DNA from: Ascidia mentula | Lineage: Eukaryota; Chordata; Ascidiacea; Phlebobranchia; Ascidiidae | Length of the DNA: 64,000 bases | Reading direction: 5' to 3' | NCBI GenBank assembly: GCA_947561715.1 | Contig: OX387198.1 | Location: 2,604,001 to 2,668,000, forward strand | Part shown: positions 33,315-45,300 of the stretch, in pieces | Layout of the letters: the number at the start of each line of letters is the position of its first letter | How positions within the stretch are numbered: position 1 is the first letter of the stretch | The notes under the pieces: model-generated | The model's input: only the letters and a program-made list of their open reading frames with translations | What the model was told of the DNA's origin: nothing | Databases searched by the model: none | Position numbers and translations under genes: made by a program

Positions 33315-36300
33315 TTACTGACGAAGCATTTTTTGAATTCTTTGGAAATTTTCTTTACTCCAGTTTATCCACTCATTCCTTTCCTCCTCAGTTATGTCTG
33401 TTGCCTTTGTGAGAGCTTGGATTGCTTTTTGATTTAAATCCATGCTCTTATTTAGTCGATTTGTTTTCTCGCAAACAACTCCAAGTTTGTTTAACAAAAT
33501 TCCGAACACGTTGTGCTTTGTTGAGTTTTCACCAAACTGTTTCCTCATCATTTCAAGTCCAAGTTTGATTCTTGTTTCACTCGATGAATAATCTCCATGG
33601 AACTGTTGACTCACACCAATGTAATATAAACATACAACTTGATACAAACATGAAACTTTCTGTTTCACATTTCCGATATTTTGTATTTTGGGTCTCATCT
33701 TTTCCATCAGTGGAATCACGTAATTGCGAACAATTTTTGTGTTTCGAAGCTTTGGGACCGAATCTGATGTATTGAGCAAATCTTTGCATGTGGAATGCAG
33801 ATTGCGCACACAATTCTTCACACCTTCTGCTGCCAGGGTCCCATCACGTTTGACATAAAGTTCCGATGCAAGATCGTAAAACAGAATAGATTCCAAACAT
33901 TTTCCCTCTTCTCTGTTTGCATCTCCAGTTGTTTCCAAATCATTTGCAGTTGTCCCAAGACCTTCAACTGACCTTAAAAGTTGGTTTCTTGCCTGATCAG
34001 CTTCGGAATATTTATGTATTTTCAACAACTCGACGTATTGTTTCAGGAGTGCAGCCAGGTCAATGTTTTCATCTAAAATACAAATCGATGAAAAATATCT
34101 GGCAAGATGGATAGCAACAGTGACTTGTTTGTTTTGTACATAGGTGTATATGTAGGGGTCTTAAAAAGATGGGGAACCACATTTTAAATTCGAAAAAAAT
34201 ATTTGAAAAGAAAACACACATAAAAATTGTACAAACTATTCTAAACGCAGCCAACAGTTAAATTACAAAAACAACGAATTATTAGAATGAGGAAAGTTGG
34301 GCACAAAACGCTGCAGCGGAAAATGTGTAAATTGCCAAGTGTGGGAGGCCGATCTCGGGCCGATAAACCGGCAATTTTATCTTTTGAAATCAATATTATA
34401 GCTGCTGTGGTTAGGTTTAACGTTATTTAATGACTGCCGTCAAACGTACGAAAACTGAGATTGCAGCATGTTAAAAAGAGAGTGCTTGAGGTAAAATATT
34501 TTCCTTGTCTACGTTTACATACCGGTTTGTTGCAATGTACCCTGTAAGTTGTTTGCTTCTTCAGTTGTCTCGTGAGGACGAGTTAGTTGAGAGTTGGTTG
34601 CACTCTCTGGAGTGTTTTGAACTTGTTCTGCACAAGAGATATTCATAACTTTTTTGCCTACGCACACTGTCTAAACATTTTTAGTGGTTACTTGTGACAT
34701 CAAATGACGACTGTTTTTCAGTTGCATGACGATATGCTCTGTTTATTTTTGTCCTTTTATGCAATGTCAATCCTACAAGTATTAAACACGTTACGACAAC
34801 TTTTCCGCATTTTCTAGATTTGTAGAAATAAACATTGAAGAAACACAGCAGCACAATCAAAAGATTGGTGCAAGGATAGTTTACTGCATAATTGGTGACT
34901 TGAATATTAGGAGAAATATTAAACCATGCATCGGAGTTTCAAAACCAGCATAGGCAACCTAGCCTGGATTTTTAGCAGGTTAGGCAGGCCTTCTATGTTA
35001 TAGGAAGCAAAGCCATGGCCAATCAATCCCAAGGTTGGGGTCTTTAAAATAGGTTTCAAGGTTTTATTCCCAAATACAAGATTATCACAGCGATTACTTG
35101 GCGGACCCACAGTGAGTGTATGTATCACTAAAAGCGTTGAAGCATATTTTAAGACTTTTTTATTACATTCCAAATATGTAACATTCAACTTAGCAAATGA
35201 GGGGTAATATGAATCACTAAGGTAGTACTTTATATGTAACAAAAGTTTACTGACCTGATATTGTTTGAACATTTCGTAAGTTAATTTCACTCAGTTTAAT
35301 CCGCTCCTTCCTTATCTCTTCAGTTATGTCTGTTGTCATTCCCAAAGCTTGAATTGATCTTTCATAAAAATCCACGCTTTCATCCGATTGATTTGTTCTC
35401 CAGCAAACAAAACCAAGCATGTACAACAAGTGTCCGAACACTTTATGCTTTGCTGAGTTTTCACCAAACTGTTTCCTCATCATTTCAAGCCCAAGTTTTA
35501 TAGTGGATTCCTGAGATGAAAGATCTCCCAAAAGATGTTGACTCCATTGAATGTGAACCAGACACCAAACTTGACTTAGACATAAAACTTCCTTTTCCAC
35601 GTTTTCCACGTTTTGTATTTTGAGTCTCATCATTTCCATTAGATTGATCACGTGGTCTCGAACTATTTGTTTGTTTCTGAGTTTTAAAAGTAAATCCGAT
35701 GATTTCAGTAAATCTACGCATGTCTGTTTCAGACCATCCACGCAGTCTTTCAGACCATCGGCTGCTTTTCTGCCATCTGGACATTTTTCATACAGTTGCG
35801 ATGATAAATAGTAAAATAAAATGGAATGAAAAAATTGCTTCTTTTTTCTCATTTCTTCTCCGATTGATTTCAAATCGTTAGGTGTTAACCAAAGACCATT
35901 AATTGACCTTGATAGTTGGTTTCTTGCTTTATTTGCTGCAGAATATTTTCGTTTGATTAACAAATCTACGTAATTTGCAATCAGTGGCGTCGGGTCGATG
36001 TTTTCATCTGAAACAATATTTAATGATTAAACTCGGCGAATGAATTTAAGATTTATAACTTTTCTGTACTTATTTTTAAAATGTAGGTTGTTTTGGCAAG
36101 TATCTTACATTTTACAGTCGGATACATTGTTCTTTACCTTAGGTATCAAGCCTCAGAGGGTTGTTGTAGATTAATGTGTTTTGGTCCTCAGGCTACACGC
36201 AGTAACAAATGCTAATCACACATACCTAATTCCTGCAGTGTTTGCTGCATGATGTTCTCTGGGTAGTTTGGTTTGTCTCTTGATGTTTGGTTATGAGTGA

Positions 36301-39129
36301 CATCATAAGAGGTTGTTATAGCAGGCTCCGATGTGCTTTGAATTTGTTCTACAAGAGACCATATTGATATAGGGGGAGACTGGGGATACCTCGGACCCTG
36401 TGTTTTACGTCACCATTAGGTTTCGAAAGTATTATGTCTGATCAAATATTAACAGGAAATTTATGTTTCAACACGCACTAATGCAACAATGCTGATATTG
36501 TGCCGACCTTGATTTTAATTCTTTGTCAAATTAACAAAAAAATTTCCGTTGAAGGCTTAAACTTACTGATCGAGCTATTCTCAGTCATGTCCGTTGTTAC
36601 CCCGGAACTCCTGGGTAACTTAAGACATTCGAGACCTGTTCAAAAAACGAGCTTTCGATACCTTACCATAAATATGTCGCTTAGAAGTATTCATCAGTAG
36701 CTTTACCAAGTAACTACTACCACCGAAAACTGATTAGTGAGTGGTTTTATGGAGTATTAATTGAATATTTTAAATTTGATATCATATTATATAATATGCA
36801 AAATATGCACTGACTTAACATTGCTTGAGCTCTTGACAAGTTGCTTTCAGATTTTTCAATAAACTTCTTCCTTTCCTCCTCAGTTAAGTCTGCTGTCATT
36901 CTGTAAGCTTGGATTGCTTCTTTATAAAAATCCACACTTTCATTCAGTCGATTTGTTTTCTCACAAGCAATACCAAGGTTGTTTAACAAACGCCCAAACA
37001 CTTCATGCTTTGCTGATTTTGCACCAAACTGTTGCCTCATCATTTCAAGTCCAAGTTTAATTGTTTTTTCGGTTGACGAAAAATCTCCCAATATATCTTG
37101 ACACAATCCAATCTTGTGCAAACACCAAACTCGACATAAACATGCAACTTCCTTTTCCAAGTTTTTCACATTCTGTATTTTGAGTCTCATCTTTTCCATT
37201 AGTGGGATCACGTGATCACGAACAATAAATTTGTTTCTTACCAATTGTAACAAATCTGATGTTTTCAGCAAATTTTCGCTGGAACATTTCATACCCAGCA
37301 CGCAATCCCTAACACCCTCCGCTCCTGTTTTTGCATTGGGATATTTTTCATAAAGTTCCGATGATAAATCGTAAAACAAAATCGATTCCAAACAATCCCC
37401 CTCTTCTCTCTTTACATCTCCAGCTGTTTTTAAACTTTCTGCAGTTGCCCCACGACCTTCAAGTGACCTTGAAAGTTGGTTTCTTCTTTCATTTGCTTTT
37501 AAATATTTTCCCTGATTCAACAAATCAACGTAATTTACTACCAGAGTCATATCAATATAATCTGAAACAAAAAAAAAGCAATTTTGTTTTTTACTAAATA
37601 TAAGATACGCAATTATAATCTCCTCCAGAAGAACTAAATGTTGACTCAGGTTTCTTCAACTAACCTGTTTGCTGCAATGTTTCCTGTGTGTTGTTTTCCG
37701 CATCATTTGGTTCACGACGTAATGGTTGACTGTCAGATACATTATGAGAGGTACTTGCAAGGTCTGTATGGCTTACAATTTGTTCTGCAAAAAAATCCAA
37801 GGGCTACATGTTATACAATGAATACGTATAGTTTTTTGGTAAACTGTTTGCAAACAACATAAGTTTCACACAACAGAAAAGGCTTATACAAATGACCGTT
37901 AAGTGAGGCTGCATATTATTCGAAAAAATCAACCAATATGTGATGAGCGGTTAAACTAAAATGATTTCCTTTGTATAATTATGTTATACTTACTACGAGA
38001 TGGTCGTGGTATGTAAAGTTCATCAACTGGCAATTGTGTGTTTTGCACAAGTTGATACAAGCCCCGCAAATCCTTACGAAAAATCTGTATCAATGCAAGA
38101 AATTATTTTAGTTTCAGTAAATTCAATAAATATGTTTGGACAAAGCCTATGCAGGGACGCTCACGTTTGCAAAAAAAGAAAACACTCGTGTATCTCGACT
38201 CCTATGACTATCAAAACCTTTTCCACAGACTACCTTTGCGACCTTTTGAATAGAATAAAACAAACGATATCGCTTATCTTATTACACAACATGTAACATT
38301 AAAATGCGGCGAGGAGAGCTAAGGTTATATACGTTTCCTTCTCCCACTTGTCTTAGTCTCTGTACGGTTATTGAAATTTAAAAAAATAGTAACATGGACA
38401 GGATTATTATAATGTCGATTTGATTATTAAACCCAAATCCGATTTTCTATATGTCGGGATGTAATTACAATTTGACACAAAACATAACAACTGTTAGCAA
38501 ACTCTTATGCACCTTGAAAACTACAGCTTTTGTGGCCACATTTTTTTGTTAATAAAAATGCTGTATATTCCAAACTATGTAGCAATTGCCTTTTTCAAAC
38601 ATAAAGTATAAAACCCTGTAACTAGTGTTAATAATTAAAGTTTATTAAACAAAAGTATATTTGCCTGAAATGATTTTAGTCCTTCTTTAATTGTGGTGGC
38701 AACATTTTCCTTGAACTGTCGTTGCATATTTTTCCATTCATATTCACTGACTTCCAGTCCATCTGCGCCTTTGATCTCAATATTGTGGAAATTTCCCACT
38801 TGTTGATGATTATTGAGTTCATCAAGTAGAGAATTAATTTCTTTCAATATTTCACCCGAAGCACAACCGCTTGTAATGCGATTGGCAACGCTTTCCTCAT
38901 CGGCAACAACAGTTACCATGATACTCCCATGTGTAACATCAACAACCTGCCCGCCTCTGCTTTCGAAGGGTTTTAGTATGGCTCGTACATAGTCCTCACT
39001 GTTAATTCTTGTCCATGGTAGGTGTGTATCAGCTATAAGTCCTGACTCCACTGTGGATGTTAACAAAACTTCTGCAGCTGGTCCAGTGAGCTGAATATGC
39101 AGAAACTTTAAATCAACATTTTCTGTCAT
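33315..39129 (-). CDS. TRADD-N-like plus triple TPR-module protein, gene B
   Basis: Eight exons join in frame (1053 aa): 38665-39129, 37994-38084, 37665-37784, 36815-37561, 36226-36348, 35255-36007, 34523-34627 and 33315-34072. Exon 1 (155 aa, MTENVDLKFLHIQLTG...) resembles the N-terminal domain of TRADD, notably GGQVVDVTHGSIMVTV followed by SGEILKEINSLLDEL; it ends CAG before GCAAAT, so a GC-AG intron is inferred. Exon 2 is IFRKDLRGLYQLVQNT. Then come linker and TPR-like exon pairs, all phase 1-1. Each TPR exon holds FYDL/FYYL, VIPLME, MMRKQFGENSAKH and a TPR-type helix pair (LGFVCWRTNQSDESVDFY). No membrane segment. Likely a cytoplasmic signalling adaptor; that is inference. It lacks the 90-nt linker exon 7 of its two sisters. 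Confidence 0.75.
38663..38664 (-). other. GC-type 5' splice site after exon 1 of gene B
   Basis: Exon 1 ends CAG and the intron begins GCAAAT. The same hexamer follows the same codon in genes C and D, while the sequence after it diverges; using it is the only way I found to reach exon 2 in phase 0. Confidence 0.5.
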
Positions 39130-40810
39130 TTTTCAGCAGTAGGCTATGTGCTTTATCATACAACTGCAGTGTGAAACTTAATCTGCAGAATAATATATGC
39201 AACACCAGAAAGTGTTTGCTACCATATACTAACAAAGATAACGAAAAAATGTTACTAACACAAATTTCCATACATTTTGTAGGTATTAACCACATGTATC
39301 AGAATAAAATACACATATTGTTACTCTTTCCATCCTCAAAAAAGCAGCCTTGATCAACAACTAAATTGTTTGACACTTTAATTTCAAATACAAACTCTTA
39401 GTTGACGGTATTTAGTTCACCATAGCAAAAATACAGTCACTGGAAGTTTACAGTTGCATATTTGTCGCACCTAAAGCAAACGCATGAAGTTCTTTGCACT
39501 ATTAATGCAGTGGCAGATTAAAGCAAGCAACAGTTTAAGGGTAAACAAATAATCGTACATAAGAAAAGAAAATCCACAGTCGGTCGATCCGACAGAGCAG
39601 GCAACAGTAAAATACTCCTCACAACAATTCATCTTGGTGCTATTTTGATTCTATGAAACGTTCAGGAAACCAAGCGCACCCACACAAAAACGCCATTAGT
39701 TTTGAGCAACTGCTTCGGGAATGTGATGTCACTATGCTTCTGTAGAACCTCAACCGCCATAACAAACCCTATAGTTAACCAATAAAATGATCAGCTAACA
39801 GGAATGCTGTTGAATATTTTAATTTGCTCTACTTATCCACGTTTTTATCGGCACTTCAACTTGTTTTCGTGTATGATATTAAATTACTACCATTCAACAC
39901 AAACAGTAGCGGCTCATAGTTAAAATGAGTGGGGGTGCTGATATACTAGAAATACCTAGACTTTGTTTTAAAATATGTTGCCTGTGAAAATAACAGGGAA
40001 CATTTTCGGAAATCACATTTTCTTGCATTCTGGTGGCGTTTGCAAGTAAGCGACCTAATCAATATTTGGGTAAGAAGCCTAATTAAACAAAAAACATCAT
40101 TGTTTCAAAAATAATCATTCAAACAATGTCAAACACATAAAATCGGAAAATATTACCTGCGGTGACATTTAGTGTAACAATTTTTTGTGAAATTGCTTGA
40201 TCGAATCTGCACTAGGCTACTATTGCATACAGTTTCTTAGTGCGCATCATGTTCACAATATCTAACACCACGCCGCTGACAACCTGTGACGCACAGTTCT
40301 GTCCATAAATTTCGTAAGTTTTGTGTTTTCAAACTAAGATATGAGTGCTGTAATCTTAACGATTATGTGTTTCTCAAGTATGTAGAGAGCATTAACTATG
40401 TCACCTTGGTACAATACAACTATATACTTACCTCAACTCAAAATATATCTTGAAAATCTTTCATAACATCACAGAGACGTCGTTGTAATTCAACGAAACG
40501 TCAAATTTGAAACAGACAGCGCCCCCAAGGCAAAATCGCGATTAACTGTCCCGTGACTGTCTCGCGACTGGAAATGTCACGACAGCAGGTAGTTTTTAGC
40601 AACAACTGTTACTCTTAACATTTCCATTTTAAAGAGTCATCAACCACTTTTCTAAAGATGAAAGGGTTACATTATTACATCAAAATGCTACCTCTTCTCA
40701 TTGTTATCAAATAAAGCCTTTTTGTCATTCACTTTTGGTTCTGCTGGGTTTAAAGGCTCTGCTGCGGTGATGCAACTACAGTACAGCTTGATCATGCGGA
40801 AACTTTGATT
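39130..40810. other. Upstream region of gene B, shared with gene C
   Basis: About 39900-40810 closely matches 48890-50040 apart from a MITE present only there. It contains GACGTCGTTG...CAACGAAACGTC, an imperfect palindrome near 40478-40505. No coding frame is supported; it should hold the promoter and 5' UTR of gene B. Confidence 0.4.
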
Positions 40811-41083
40811 GAAATCACACTTAAAAGTTTCATGCAAGCTGGCCGCGTTGAAATTAATGTATTGACATAATTTCCAAATTGCAGAATAAACGAAGTTACT
40901 TTGAATATTCTTTCAAACAGAAAGCCTCTTTAAACAAATAAACATACTACCCAAATGATTAGGTATTTAATAGGCCCACGCTACCAATTACCATGTTATG
41001 ATCTGTGGAAGTTTGATATCATACCTAATGTTAGGTATGTAGGTTAGCAATTGTACTATAAAGCGACCAATGGATCTGATTGA

Positions 41084-41256
41084 TGCAGCTCTTTAACGCC
41101 CACTGCCGCCTGAATGTATTGGATTTAGGTTAGCATCACTGCGTTAAAACGCGTTCGCCTTTTTTAACAGAGCGGGATTCGAACCCACAATATTTCCTGC
41201 AAGCAATCTCGACAAGGATTTCTTCATGGTTTAAGAGTCGGGTGCCGACCAAAACG
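41084..41256 (-). repeat. Single-unit tRNA-derived SINE (unit C)
   Basis: Orthologue of the 32.05-kb copy at the same place in the unit; keeps the B-box GGTTCGAATCCC. Confidence 0.5.
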
Positions 41257-41860
41257 TGTTTAAGTTACGGTTTTCAGTGCACTTTGATATACTGAATGGA
41301 ATAAGCATAGAAGAGATCAAGGTGTTTTCAATTGAATATTACGGTATACCTTGTTTGTTGCGTGAAGAAGCTACAAGAGTGTAAGTATGCAACTTACAAA
41401 GTACACGATTTACAGGAAGTAAGATATGACTTTACGTTTGCCTAGCAGCCAACTATTTTGTAGCCAAGAGTCAGACTGGGCGCGTAGATACCACAGATTG
41501 ATATCTGGGTTGACATCCGTTTATACTAGGTTATACACAAGTTCTATTCTATTATCACTGCACAATGCGTTGTAAAAACTCGTATCCTATTTGTATGTCG
41601 CAACGTTATTATAACTATTAGAGCTATAAGCAAGTACATGGGATCCCAATGCTTGAAATAATAAACCAGCATGCGCTTCTTTACAACCGGTGCGCACCGA
41701 GGGCTAGTGAAAATTTTAATGCACAATCCAACAACTAGAAGTCTAAAACATTAAATCTGTACATTTTGCAAAAATCATACTAATATCAGAATGAAATTAA
41801 AGATTGTCTCTAAACTGTTGACTTGCAGGAATCACCGACAAAAGGAATCTGTACAAATAG

Positions 41861-41866
41861 TTTATT
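41861..41866 (-). terminator. Possible polyadenylation signal of gene C
   Basis: AATAAA on the minus strand about 510 nt after the stop, at the position matching genes B and D. Confidence 0.3.
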
Positions 41867-42377
41867 GTCAGACTTAGGGGAATAAATCCCAAGCCGGCAA
41901 AGTGCTTTGTTATCAACTAAATCAGCAATTGTTTATCAAAAAACAGTCTTACAAGAAATAATCGTCAGTGAGGGCAAAGGCATTGCAATATATACAAAGA
42001 CGTGGCATAAGCGACACAAATGGAAAAAGCACTGTTAAACAATTTACTACATGGCTTGTCATTATACGCTACAAACACAAATTCATCGTTCATACACAAA
42101 CAACTTTATATACAACATATACATAAATGTTACAGATACGAAATGAAGCAAATCTACGCATACATCTAAAACGTGATGAAATCAAAACATTTTTCTTTTA
42201 TGCAAAATACTATAAGGGTTGACGAAAAAGCACAAGAAATCAAAGGCACGGATAAAACCATATCGAGTCAGGTACCCAGTCGCACTGTGAAGTGATGATG
42301 GGTTGCGAGAAGCCGCATAGGGCGTTAGGTGGCCATTCTACAGTTAGAACTAGTCCACAATCCCTTAGGACTAAACT

Positions 42378-45300
42378 TTACTGACGAAGCATTTTTTGAA
42401 TTCTTCTGAAATTTTTTTCACTCCAGTTTACCAACTCACTCCTTCTCTCCTCAGTTATGTCTGTTGCCTTTGTGAAAGCTTGGATTGCTTTTTGATTTAA
42501 ATCCATGCTCTCATTCAGTCGATTTGTTTTCTCACATACAACACCAAGGTTGTGTAACATACGTCCGAACACTCGATGATTTGCTGAGTTTTCACCAAAC
42601 TGTTTCCTCATCATTTCAAGTCCAAGTTTCATTCTTGTTTCACTCGATGAATAATCTCCATGGAACTGTTGACTCACACCAATGTAATATAAACATAAAA
42701 CTTGATATAAACATGAAACTTTCTGTTTCAAATTTCCGATATTGTGTATTTTGAGTCTCATCATTTCCATTAGTGGGATCACGTAATTGCGAACAATTTC
42801 TGTGTTTCGAAGTTTTGGAACCAAATCTGTTGTTTTAAGCAATTCTTCGCATGTGGAACGCAGACCGGACACACAAACCTCCACACCTTCTGCTCCCAAG
42901 GTCCCGTCACGTTTGACATAAAGTTCCGATGCAAGATCGTAAAACAGAATCGATTCCAAACATTTTCTCTCTTCTCTGTTTGCATCTCCAGTTGTTTTTA
43001 AATCTTTTGCAGTTGCTCCAAGACTTTCAAATGACCTTGAAAGTTGGTTTCTTGCTTCATCAGCTTCGGAATATTTATGGATTTTCAACAACTCGACGTA
43101 ATGTTTCAGGAGTGCAGTCAGGTCAATATTTTGGTCTACCACACAAAATCGGTTCAACAATCAGGAAAAATGAATAGCAACAGTGCCTGACGAATGGTTT
43201 GTTTATTTTTTACACCGTTGTATCTGTAGGGGTCTTAGAACGATATGCACTGATAGGCACATTATATCGACAAAAATATGTACCTTTACATAAAAACAAT
43301 AGAATTGTACAAACTATTCTAACCGCAGCCAACAGTTAAATTACAAAACAACGAAATATTAGAATAAGGAAAGTTGGGCAAAAACGGCTGCAACAGAAAC
43401 AAGTGTAGACGGCCGCTCTCGCGCCGAAAAACCGGCAGTTTTAATTGCTAAGTTTGGACGGCAGCTCACGGACCGGCAATTTTGTCATTTGAAATCAATA
43501 CTTTAACTACTGGGTTTAGGTTGAACGTTACTTAATGACTGGAGTCAAATTTACGTGAACTGAGATTGCATCATAATTTAAAAGGGAAAGCTTATGTTAA
43601 AATGTTTCCCTGGCCTACGTTTACTGTGGCGATGTACCCTGTAAGTTGTTTGCATCTTCAGTTGTCTGGTGAGGAATTGAAATACGAGTTGGTTGAGAGT
43701 TGGTTGCACTCTCTGGAGTGTTTCGAACTAGTTCTGCACAAGAGATACTTGTAATATTTCGCTCACTTGACATCAAATGACGAATGTTTAAGTATTAATC
43801 ACGTTACTACAATTTTTCCACATTTCCTAGATTTGTAGAAAATAAACATTGAAGAAACACAGCAGCACAATTAAAAGATTGACTAATGACTAAAATATGT
43901 GAAAGAGTGATTAGAAATTAGAAGAAAACCTATGGGTCAGAGTAAAATGATATTGGGGAAAATGTGCTCAAAAATAAAAGCTGCATGTCAATTAATAATG
44001 AACTTTTTCTGGTTTAGTTTACCGTACCTGGCATCCACATAATTGTTTGTTGCAGTAAATTTTGCCAGGGATTTGATGTTTGTTGTCTTTGCACATCGTC
44101 GGCTCCTTCAGTTATATCTAAAGCATGAATTTCAACAATCTATTTTGTTTCTTGTGGCAAACTATGGAAGGATGAAAACATACTGTGGGTCCATCAGCGT
44201 CGATTTAATTTTCAGGGCAGGCGAATTAAAATCATTCTTCGGTCTAAGTTCTTGGGGTATAAACGTATTTGTTTCTGACGTTTCTCGCGCAAAAAAATTA
44301 AGAAAAGCGAATTAGTGTAAAAGCAAAAAGTTTGTCCAAATGTTTTGTGGTAATTGGCGAGGTGGTGCTTGTTTCTAATCGAATCACAACCGTCAACAGA
44401 TTTGGGAACTAATGATTCAGAAGTCATTGAGCAACCAATCGCAAGGTTGGGGACTTTAAAATAGGTATCAAGGTTTCATTCCAAAATACAAGATATCACC
44501 GCTACTAAAAACTAATTAATTACTTCAAATATAACAAAAACTTACTGACCTGAAATTGTTTGAAAATTTCGTAAGTTATTTTCACCCTTTTTAATCCACT
44601 CGTTCCGTGTCTTTTCAGTTATGTCTGTTGCCATTCGGAAAGCTTGAATAGATCTTTCAGAAAAATCCACACTTTCATCCAGTCGATTTGTTCTCCAGCA
44701 AACAAAACCAAGCACGTACAACAAATGTCCGAACACATGATGCTTTGCTGAGTTTTCACCAAACTGTTTCCTCATCATTTCAAGTCCAAGTTTGATTGTC
44801 GATTCCTGAGATGAAAGATCTTCCAATAACTGTTGACTCCATTGAATGTGATACAAACACCTAACTTGACTTCGACACAAAACTTCCTTTTCCACGTTTT
44901 GCATTTTGAGTCTCATCATTTCCATCAGATTGATCACGTAATCTCGAACTATTTGTTTGTTTCTGAATTTTGAAAGTAAATCCGATGATTTCAGTAACCC
45001 TTCGCATGTCTTTCTCAGACCAAACACACAATCTTCGAGACCGTCGGCTGCTTTTCTGCCATCTTGGCATTTTTCATATAGTTCCGTTGATAGATAGTAA
45101 AATAAAATTGATTCCAAACACTGCTTCTTTCTTCTCATTTCTTCTCCGATTGATTTCAAATCGTTAGGTGTTAACCAAAGACCCTTAATAGACCTTGATA
45201 GTTGGTTTCTTGCTTTATTTGCTGCAGAATATTTTCGTTGGATTAACAAATCTACGTAATTTGCAATCAGTGGCGTCGGGTCAATGTTTTCATCTGAAAC

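Larger units (their letters stand above)
31620..40815. repeat. Segmental duplication unit B
   Basis: First of three tandem units of about 9.2 kb. Shared landmarks with units C and D are the 5' flank, a single-unit SINE, the 3'-UTR and polyadenylation region, and the multi-exon gene. The right end (CAACTACAGTACAGCTTGATCATG) matches the right end of unit C. Confidence 0.8.

Noticed and set aside
41160-41250. Possible tRNA gene around GGTTCGAATCCC
   Set aside because: No full cloverleaf can be drawn, and the block recurs as a dispersed repeat with a common tail, so a SINE fits better.
41544-41726. Minus-strand frames (MCIKIFTSPRC / MCIKNFHQPSV) downstream of the genes
   Set aside because: They lie in the shared 3' flank of the duplicated units. 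The reading frame is not kept between units, and no domain is visible.
44043-44315. 90-codon plus-strand frame antisense to exon 7 of gene C
   Set aside because: The minus-strand exon has matched splice sites and a sister in gene D. The plus frame has no conserved counterpart.
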